DNA from: Saxidomus purpurata
Lineage: Eukaryota > Mollusca > Bivalvia > Venerida > Veneridae
Reading direction: 5' to 3'
DNA length: 64,000 bases
NCBI GenBank assembly: GCA_022818135.1
Contig: JAFMSR010000012.1
Span: 12,901,664 to 12,965,663 of the forward strand
Shown: one piece after another, positions 37,891 to 47,700 of the stretch
Position numbering within the stretch: the stretch's first letter is position 1
Layout: each line of letters opens with the position of its first letter
Program-made: the position numbers and the translations under genes
Notes under the pieces: generated by a model
Seen by the model: the letters and a program-made list of their open reading frames with translations, nothing else
What the model was told of the DNA's origin: nothing
Database searches by the model: none

Positions 37891-37955
37891 TGTCTAGCGG
37901 TTCGTGGAACTTCTTGGGAGCGGCAGGTCGAAGGTTCGAATCCCAGCAGGGGTAC
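37891..37955 (+). repeat. tRNA-derived SINE head
   Basis: An A-box-like TCTAGCGGTTCGTGG and a perfect B box GGTTCGAATCC (37933-37943) at tRNA spacing. Acceptor and T-stem pairing is poor, so this is not called a functional tRNA. Confidence 0.6.
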
Positions 37956-38439
37956 GTTCTGATATGGCCGGTCGGTGAGCCACCAGCTAGTTAAATAATG
38001 ATTATTGAATGCCTACCTGCCTGGTTTTGGACTTAAAGGATAGGGGTTTGGATGTGAATTTGCTCAGAAAGAAGGTTTCTGATTATTCAGAAATGACTTG
38101 CCTTTTACTGAACGTAAAAACAAGAATGAGGATTCTCGTAAGAGAGAATAAAAAAAAGCGGCTACCTTTTAGGTGAATTTAGCAGTCATAGTAGACATCA
38201 CTGGTTTCTACCAATTAGTTAATTGGTCATTTGTATGTTAAATACACCTGTATTAAACAGTCAGCTGACTAAAGTGACGGCTTGTGATGCAGCCCATTGG
38301 ATGGCTGCATGGTTTAGTTTGATTCCCATCTCCATACAACCAACTCGGTGCTTCCGTGTGCTTTGTGCCGCCTTTGAAGAACTGTGGGTATATTGCTTTG
38401 CAGCTGTCAGTCGGCCCTTGGTTTCCGCTCAATAACTTG

Positions 38440-38660
38440 AGAAGGCTTTGACCTTGAGGTTTCAAACTTAGTATGATATTGTTAATGGGTAGTAGATGAA
38501 CCTTATTAATTCAGGTCACTGGGTCACAGGTCAACGTCACAGTGACCTCGCTTTTGAAAGCAGTTTGAAAACTGCTATACCTACGGTTAGCCAATGCCAA
38601 AATTGGCAACAAATAAAGTTAAATTGGCTCGAAAGAAATTGAATTGGCTATAACTTCTAA
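38440..38660. repeat. Fragment of a dispersed repeat (CAGTGACCT type)
   Basis: TTTGACCTTGAGGTTTCAAA, GGTCACTGGGTCACAGGTCA and CAGTGACCTCGC are core-type motifs. No ends are recognised. Confidence 0.4.
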
Positions 38661-39650
38661 AGAAAGAATATGCTTTGTGTGATACGTAAACAGCGCCACT
38701 TGCAACAAATGGCTCAATAAAAAAATAGTGCTATCCCTGCCTACCATGTCTTTTTTATCAAACTCCCCGCAATGGTTATTTCCCCTAACAGCACACTGAG
38801 AAGGAGCTCACTTATTCAAATCGCTGCGAGGAGTTTGGTCTTTTTATGTGAGAAAATTGGCAGTTTCTTTCGGAGGATAAGGTTCTAGCACTGGTTCCCA
38901 GAAACGATGGTTAGGTAAAATGTCTGCCTGTTAAAATAACTAAAATACGGTTGGAACAGGCGTTGAACCCATACAAACAGGCAAGGTAGCAGTGCCATTG
39001 GATTTAAAACAAGAAATATCTTTTTAAAAGGTGGACAGCGTTGAGCCAAATAAGATACCAATCCGCACCAGCAGCCATTGATATAACATTTTTCAAGAAC
39101 ATAGCGCACAGCAAGGTGTTCAGAACACTGTATACACCTGTCATGAAAGTTTAGAAGGTCATGTACTGGACCGAAAAAATCTACCGACCCCAGCATCTCG
39201 CCCGTGATGCTGTTAAAATGCATTTTAGAGTAAAATTGGGAGGAATTTACATGGAGTTTTATCGATGTCCCGCGTGTCTAGTGGCGAAAACAAGTTACTA
39301 CTACGTGTATTCCTGGCAATGGTATCTACATGATGACGCCGCCTGTTTTCATGCTACTCCAGAAACACTACTAACCAGGTTCGCCAGAGGCGGCCCCTGC
39401 ACTAAGCGACCTTGACAGGACCTGACCTTCTAAACTTAAAAAGACATGGTCGGTATAGCTTATCCCTTGCATGGCATCCAGTACAAGGGTAGGGGTACCA
39501 GCCCAAATTGCCCAGAGAACACACATAGCAGCAACCCATCTTCGATGCTAGAAGGTTCTTGATCGTGTTACGTCCTGACAGAAAGTTATTTCCGAGTCCA
39601 AAAGTAGGGTCACCAACACGATCAATACAACCTAGGTGTGAGTGACCTTA

Positions 39651-39666
39651 GCCCTGAAAAGGGCTG
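39651..39666 (-). promoter_or_regulatory. Histone-mRNA-like stem-loop (isolated)
   Basis: On the minus strand it reads AGCCCT-TTTC-AGGGCT: a perfect 6-bp stem with the four-base TTTC loop of replication-dependent histone 3' ends, but an A:T closing pair where G:C is usual. No intact minus-strand histone gene lies upstream of it, so it may be chance or a fossil. Confidence 0.3.
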
Positions 39667-39733
39667 TCAGGTGCACAGCCTGGGAATGAAACTCTGAAAA
39701 TGGTCCTTGTGCCTCCCCCGCCATCCACCTCTC

Positions 39734-39905
39734 AACGCAGAAGCTGTAGGGAAAGACTTTGCAAGTCATTCAATACGCCGCATTGCCCACCACACAGTAT
39801 ACCTCGCTGGCACACGGGGCTTCTGAAGGCAGTCTTTTACGTCATCCGTCCGTCGTGTGGACACACACACACAAGCCTTGTCAGGGCCATTCACCCTCGT
39901 GTTAG
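39734..39905 (+). pseudogene. Possible decayed histone H4
   Basis: Two frames together resemble H4. IRRIA at 39773-39787 with TRG at 39812-39820 recalls the IRRLA ... ETRG part. GLLKAVF followed by VIR at 39841-39849 recalls GVLKVFLENVIR. A GTAGGGAAAGACTTTGC stretch upstream resembles the RKVL codons. The spacing needs a deletion of about 40 bp and a frameshift. The identity is weak and could be chance in this GC-richer patch. Confidence 0.3.
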
Positions 39906-41279
39906 CCAGGGCCCCGCCAGCTAAAAGATCGAATTCAAGTATCCGGCGAAACCCACCAGTGTCTGCTTTGTGATGTGCACGCTGAAGCAGATACACCTAA
40001 ACCGTGAATTAATATTTTAAGAAGAGGGTCCTATACAAATTTCATTCACCGATGTACATTCAAAATGAACATCTTTCTACGCGCACGCGATTTACGATTG
40101 GGATGTCGAGGTGTCAGAAGGATTAGATCAACTATTGTGAAGTATTTCTGTGGGAAGTATTACGACCTAATGGGCGAATCTATTGTAGGCTTTTATTTAT
40201 AAAGGCATTTTTTAATTATAAAATCAAATTCATGATCAGACTTTGAGAGTTTGTTTGTATGGATTTCTTCAGGATAACCCAGATACCTTTGAAATTTAAT
40301 GAAACTGTCATAAAATACGTGTTATCTTGATATACCAACGGGAATTACAAAGGTCATTAATAGAAAACCTGTGGTATTCGGTGCATCAACCTTTGGACAT
40401 CGTCTGCCAGTTAACCCGAATGACTAGAACGTTCACTCGCGATTAAACAACCGATCCAATTTCGTACTGCTGTTGTTAGTATGAATATCAAACTATGATC
40501 ATGGAGCATCTTACTGGGAAACACACGACAAAGACACCTGTGACAACACAGCTTCACAGGCACTAAAATTGTATCACGATTAGTTTAATATTTATGACAA
40601 GCACTCTATATCCCACTCCTTGTCTATTGATAAAAAGAATGAAATTATACCACATTTCAATATGTAGATAAAAAATTTAATACAATAACAATAAACCAGG
40701 AAATAATTAGGAAATCCATACATACAGTGGATCCAAATAAAGCTCAAGAACCTGATAATAATTTTCAGAGTTTGTTGCGATTGCTCTTATTGTTTTCTGC
40801 AATCAACGGTTCTTGCTCTTTTTTGCTCTTCTCATCTAATAGTTTACTTTGTTTTGCTCTCTTTACATTCATTATAATTGTGAAGGCTTTTGATGAGCAG
40901 ACATTTAAACCAGTTTTCTCTCCTGTTTGATACTCTTTAGAGCAATTTGGTCAATATAGTTGTTCTGTTGTCCGTTACTACCTTTGACATAAATTGGAAC
41001 ATGTTTTCTAATGATTAGAAAATGGTTCCGGCAAGGTTACACCAGTCATCTTGAACAAATATTTCTTCCAACTTTGCTACATATATTTTGTATCATGTCA
41101 TTTTTATTGCAGAAAAATTGACCGTTGAAAAGTTTCTCTTTTTCATTCCATGATTTGGCAAATCTACATAACAACTACATTTGAACTTTAGTGCGACATG
41201 GTCCTGAGCAATACTGTAACTGAGACATTTGTTTTCCATTTGTCAGGATTAGATCCAGGGCTGATAGGATACTTGTACT

Positions 41280-41465
41280 TACACTGGCTTTTCACAGCAT
41301 TTACAGAACCATTTGTTTGCTACAACTGTAAGCGTGTTTAGTAATACCTTTTCAGCGTATACAGAATGACAATTTACACCCATTACATTCTAAATATTCC
41401 ATGTCTAGATCATTATCACATCTTAAACATGTCGTTTTAACAGTTCTAGGCTTTGTGCCATGCTA
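41280..41465 (-). pseudogene. Decayed PHD-finger ORF, probably from a retroelement
   Basis: On the minus strand one frame gives CLRCDNDLDMEYLECNGCKL (C-x2-C ... C-x2-C), then a stop. A second frame gives KWFCKCCEKP (the closing W-x-C-x2-C). Together these make a PHD-type zinc finger broken by a stop and a frameshift. Lys/Glu-rich remnants continue toward about 40730. Such fingers occur in ORF1 of some invertebrate LINEs and in host proteins; I favour the former because of the decay. Confidence 0.45.
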
Positions 41466-41722
41466 TGTCTCTTACTTATGTCTCTTACTAATAGTATAAG
41501 CTCGACATTTTGTTTAGATTAGTATTGTTATTAACGACGGGGAGACCCTGATAAGAAAGTTAGATTTTTTTAATAAACCCCATTTACAACAGTATAACAT
41601 AACACGCGTACGGTGTGGTGCGGGTATTGGGAATTAGTATGTACTAGCTCTTCAAAAGGAGGTTTCGGATTGTGTTACTTCCGCAATTTTTTTTTTACAA
41701 ACAAACATTTTTTCAAGTAAAA

Positions 41723-41754
41723 ATGAGTCGATCCGGGGCTGAAATTAAGGACAG
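41723..41754 (+). CDS. CIBAR1: CIBAR1 coding exon 1, with start codon
   Basis: ATG in an AAAATGA context encodes MSRSGAEIKD plus two bases, then donor GTGTGT. The two bases combine with the first base of exon 2 to give Ser. There is no homology to confirm such a short exon; support comes from frame, start context and donor. Confidence 0.75.
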
Positions 41755-44700
41755 GTGTGTAATTTTATCATTTATTTAAGGGAAGACAACGGCATAACTT
41801 AGTGAGGTCATTTATCGTGGTGTTGTAAACGTTGTTGTCACTGGACGCTGTCGTGCTTGAACCTGTTCGCTCAGCTGTTGCTTTTTTTGATTGGCTGCCC
41901 TCATCGCTATTGTAGGCACAAAGCTTCATTTCAGTGATTCAGTAAATCTTTCATGTTCAATATATCTAAGTCAATTTGTTTAAATTACCCAAATTTTGTA
42001 TGATTTCCCCCAAAATTGCCTGAAATTGGTGATTGCATCATAAACTTGTTCATTCTATGACCTGGGTGTCATTTCTTTTAAAACATTAACAGTAACACCC
42101 ACAGAATGTAAACAACATGTCACCTAAAAATCTAATTCAATTTTCCATTAAATCAATTCAGAGCATTAAGCAGGTTGATGAAATTGCCCAATCGGGTTTC
42201 TGAAAATCAGCTTTTTTAAAAATGATTTTCTTCACTTGGAAAAGGTGTGAACACATCAAGTATGATAATACATCTGAAAAAGAGTTTAAAAGTACAGAAT
42301 TTTTCATGTTTTCCTGCAAAAATTTGTCTTCCAATTGTCAAGAAAGGACATTTTTGGGTATTTTCTTTCAAACTTATCGCCAGAAAGTTCTAAAACAGCT
42401 CAGATTCATAGAAAATGCACATGTAATTATAAAGAAACAAAAGTTAAGATACACAAAGGTATAGTTTGTTGCGCTGGTCCTTTTTCTGCTTTCACATATA
42501 AAATACATGGAAACTGAAAGTAGAAGTGCCAAAAACCTGGCGCAATAAATGGCTGGATGGATTTTGTTGAGGTGGAGTTTTTTCATACCCTACTAATGCA
42601 AATAACATTCCCTAGCTGTTTCAGAAACATTCATGAAGATTTGCACTGAAAATCTTAAAAAATGTGTTTTTCAGTGATTTCAAACTTATTTTAATTATAA
42701 ATGTTAAAAAATCTCAAGATGACTTTTATTCACTTTTTGATTTATTCTCTTTTTGGTTTATTCTCTACATCTAAACTTTGTAATAGAATGTTAATTGTAT
42801 GAAATTACTCATTTTCAAAAAAGCTGATTTTCGAAAACCCGATTGGGCAATTCCATCAGCCATTTTAAGAGGACATGAAAAGATTAAATATGAGCTGTTT
42901 CTTTTTCTAACAGTCATGACCTCAGTTCCCCAGTGGGGCTTGAACACGCAACCTCCGGGATGAGCTAAGCTTTTAGAAACAGATCTTTAGGGCTCTGAAG
43001 TAAGTCAGCAAACAGCAATGATAAAATGCATTGGTTTTTCGTGTTAACTCATCATCAACAGCTTTAAAAGCATGTTGAATTGGAAAAGAGACTATTTCAC
43101 TTTAGTACCCCAAAATTTACATGGATAACTGCCTCCTGTCCCCGAACACAAACACTCATACTGTATGTCTTTCCCCCTGTCATGCGAGCAGTATTCTCAG
43201 CCCTGAAATGTGAGTGACACAACTTCTATTTAAGTGGAAATGGGACAAGATGTGGTATCATGTGGGGTGTACTGTGTTCAGAAATATGATCTTTGCTGAA
43301 ATCTTGTTGGGTGCAAGAGTTTGAAGTTCAGATAATCATAAGTAAAGATTGATTTATAACTTATAAGTGCATCATTTACTCTGGCCAGATATATAGGTGT
43401 TTCAGCGCTTTATAACTTCATGTGACTTAACCTTACCATAGAATTAAAGGTCTGAAGATACTCGTCACAGACATTTCAATAAGTGATTGTCAGTCATGCC
43501 TGCTAAAATGATCTATTTTGAACAACTTCTATTGAGTTACAGAATGATTTATTACATCATGTATAGCACTGTCTTACCTAAAGATACAAAGTGCAGTAAA
43601 ATCTAAATTTGTCTGCCAGATAGGACATTGCAAATTCATGTGTGCATGATACCTGGTTGTAGGCATATTTTGCCAGAATTTATACTGCAGAAATGACTGA
43701 CACGGTCACCAGATGAATGTAAAGATATTACTAGAATCAGTAGCACAATCATGTTGCAAAGTTGTGTCTTTGTCTTAATCATGTTAATGGGCTTTCAACA
43801 AAAAAAAACAAAACATACTCAAGCTCTGAAAATGCTTAAAGCTTTCATTGTCATCTTGTAACATGACCTTAACAGTGGTTTATGATATAATATTGCATCA
43901 TGTTGTAAAAATTTGTTTTTATCATTACACAGTGTTGACCCCTTGAATTCAACATCTCCCCCGGTTGAGATTGTGCCAGTTGAAGGCACTCCACACTCAC
44001 AAGTGTTGTAAGTTGTGCAAAGATGTTTGAAATGGTATTGTTGCAGTCTTATAACCACATGTAGTTACTTCTTTAATACGTCAGTAAATCTGGTGTGATG
44101 TGTTAATGTTCATTACATTGATGTTGTTTGACTTTTCCACATGCACTACACAATACACTTGTAGTGATAAGCATTTAGTTATTAAATTTAAAAAGGGAGA
44201 CAGAGGTAAACCCTGTTTACATTTTGGTTAATGGATCTGACCAGTACATGTTGGTCAAATTTTATAAAACTAGGCAGAGAGATTTGTCTAAAAATAACTT
44301 TTCAGGAATGTTTTAATTAACTTTTCAGCGCAACGGTTGTATCACTTATCTAAGAGTTAAAAAACTTGGAAAGGTTTACCTCTGTTTCTTCTTGAAAATG
44401 TTAACATGAAAACATGAAAAACCCCATAGATAGACTTGATAAACTAGTAGACTGTAACAGTTTTTCATGCTAAAATAATGCTGCCATTGCATCCATTAGA
44501 TTATTTTACAGGTCTTATGAGGGAATAGAAAGGAGCAACACCTGATCATCAATCAGGCAGTCTCAAACCTGGTGTTAAAAGTGTTTGCCCATTGATGTCA
44601 TGATGAAAATATTTTAGATTATCTTAAATATGGATCCATAGCAGACTATGCATCTGCAAATAGTTTAATGAAGATCATAGAAGTAGGAGTTGTTTTTTGC

Positions 44701-47700
44701 ACAGACTAATTCCTTATGTGGTGATGAAATGAACATATTTTTATCCTTGTAAACTTAGCTCTGTTATAATAGGGAATCAGGGCTGCATGGCACGATTGCA
44801 GTATGATCATACTTGCCTGTCTGACGATATTGAGTTTATTTATAGTCTGTGCACATTTTCCTTGTCTGTCACTTATTTTACCTCTGTTTGAAGAAGCAAA
44901 ATTTGTGGATTACACAAATCTTTGTGAGCAATGGTAAGAACAGGTACATGTAGAAATGTTAAGATTCAGTGCCTGCCAGTAGATAAGTAAATGGGACTGA
45001 TTGAGAATAAACATAGCCAGTCAGTCAAAGAGATCCATGGGCAGACATTTTTAAGCATAATTCTTTTTACATGTGATACTATACTTATTTTCCTTTATCT
45101 TCTACATTGTATACAATCATGTAGTTCCGTGTTAGTTGTAGTAGTCATAGATTTGTGAAATATAAATTCTCTGTTAGTATTTGTTGTTTTAATCTTGAGC
45201 ACACTGTTTTCAGACACTCTAACCTTCTAAATTTAATTTTCAAGAAATGTTCGATTTTTTTTTAGTGAAGGTCAAAGTTTAGGTCCCACAGTGGGATAGG
45301 ACAGACTTTAGAAAACATCTATTTACATTGCTGAATTCTCAATTTTGGTCATTGATCGGTCATTTGTAAAGCGTTGAATGATCTACCATACTCTGTAAGA
45401 GGAATACATGTAGTTTAAAGATACTCAGTACTTAGTTCTTCTTTTTATCAGTAAAAGCACATTGATTACAGGTGTTATTGTTTACCTTATAGGCAGATGT
45501 TTTCAGTAAACAAACAAAATTCAAATTATGTCAAATGACAAATCATGAATGTAAACAGTAAGACTTTGGTAATTCTTGGCAAATCACCATTGATTTTTTA
45601 TAGTTTATTTGACAATTCAATGAACATGACTGTTTATGACTTATAAAACGTCCCGATGTTCCTTGATAAATTGAAGTAAACTTTGGCATTTATCCTTACT
45701 ATGACATGCATACCTATTGACTTTGTAATTATAGATATGTTTTATCAGCTTAAATCTTTGATAGTGGTGATTTTGATGTTAATACTTGACTCTGTGTGTG
45801 TGCACCACCCTTATTGTTTAACCAGAAATTACCAAACAGAGACCTTTATGCTTCTGCATTAACTTTCTAGAGTTTTAAAGTTTATACAAAACATTTCTCA
45901 TACAGAAAACAAATTTGAAGAACAATGTAGACTTTAAAAGAATCCATTATCTTCAAAAATAATTTTGCCTGTTAAATGTCAGTAGCTTAAAAGTTAAATA
46001 CAATGTAGTAAAATTGATTGGTTGCCTTTTTTGGTTACATTACGTTACATATTTTGTTTACTGGATTCAGAGCTATCTTAGTATAAGAATGAAATGTTTG
46101 TGATAAGTTTTACCATGATAGACTATGATTGTTGTGTATAGTCTACTGTAATCACTTCAGCAGGATCCCCTCGGCTTATTCATATTTTACGTCAATTTTG
46201 TGTTAAATCAGCAAAAGTTGCTTAAATGCTTAAAAGTAAGTGTTATTCTGATGTGTATTTGTCACCATGACTGAAAAATTCTCACAAAATATGTGTTTTA
46301 TCGAAATTGGTGACATCTTTGAGTCACAGTGACAGAGGGAACACTGCACCCATGGTTTGACAATGGTCTACACTGTTTCTCATCCTCTTGGTAGTTTTCA
46401 TTTAGTAATTTCAGAAATGAAATATGTGAAAATGAAAGTTGATTGCTTGTGTATTTTTCAGTGAGAGCCAGTCCAAGTTTATCCAAGATAGGATTACAGC
46501 CACAGAGAAAAACTTTGGTCAGATGTGTGAAACTTTTTCTTCATATATCAGGAAAACTGCAAGGCTCAGAGACAAGGGTAACACTTTATTTTGATTGGCT
46601 TAAGGAAGTTAGCGCTGTTCCTTGTCCAGAATAAAAAAATATCAGATTAACCTGAAACTTGAGTGGATTACGTCTGAAATAATGCCCGTTATGGAATAAA
46701 ATTTTTTACATTGATTATAATAAAAATTGGTTTTTGCACAGCTGGGCTTATGAACTGTATAATTTATATAAGATGTTATTTTTTTTTTTTTGATGTGGTG
46801 TATGATGATATATTACCCCCCTAGATTGATATTACCTGAGCCGTTAGGCTCTACGTATAATGTTAAAATCATGACCCCTTGTATTATTGGCAATTGATAT
46901 ACAGGTGAGCGATATAAGGCAATCTTGGCCCTCTTGTATTATCGTTTTGTCCAGAAAATTTAGGATACACATCAATGAAATTGAGTGAGTTGAATTTTGC
47001 ATTTCCAGGTGACCAGATATCTAAAGATTTGGTAACATATGTTGAAGGAGAAACACTGAATCCCTCATCTAAACTGTGCTTTACAGACTTCGCACATGAA
47101 CTATCTGCCATACAAGACTACAGAAACGCACAAGTATGTACATGTAAAATTGAATAGTACCATTCTGTTAGGTAAATTATTATTTCTATCATAAAGTTGC
47201 AAATTTCTATGTGTGCACATCAGAATTAAATTATCTTTTTGTAGAAATATTTCTAATAATTCTGTGATACTTCATATGAGGTGCACATGGTGTAGGAAGA
47301 GCATTACATTTTTGTATACTCCAACATGGAGGCTGTGTGTTTGAATCCCAACATCAGCATTTGATCATGACCTCCACAATTCCATCTTTTGGCATGTGTA
47401 CTGTTCAGAACTTCAGGAAGCAGTCATTTAGAGTAGTTTAAAATATAAGTTGCAAAAACTTGTTTGATGTGAACTAAAAAAGTTTAAACTGAATTCAGAA
47501 TTTAACATTACAATATTGCTATTCTATTTATCATTCATTTATTGTTTTATGTATGTATAACATAGGTGACGCGTCTAGAGTCTAAAGTTCAGCAACCGTT
47601 AAGTAATTATGGACTAAAGTGTAAACATACAAAAGCAGATCTTAAAGCAGCCTTTGCTGCCAGAGACAAAGAAATAAAAATACGCAAAAAATTGGAGGTG

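Larger units (their letters stand above)
35866..41722. other. Intergenic region between the TRIM-like gene and CIBAR1
   Basis: No exon with clear coding support. It contains a palindromic MITE, a TGCG microsatellite, a tRNA-like SINE, a GC-richer patch at 39.4-40.0 kb and a decayed PHD-finger ORF (all listed). The last few hundred bases should hold the CIBAR1 promoter; the stretch at 41600-41640 has several CpG, but I see no clear core promoter element. Confidence 0.6.

Noticed and set aside
37891..37955. Functional tRNA gene
   Set aside because: Perfect B box, but the T stem (GAAGG against CCCAG) does not pair.
38885..39223. 112-aa minus-strand ORF with several Cys and an overlapping 84-aa plus-strand ORF
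   Set aside because: I looked for splice sites and family motifs and found neither; could be a decayed gene fragment but is not supportable.
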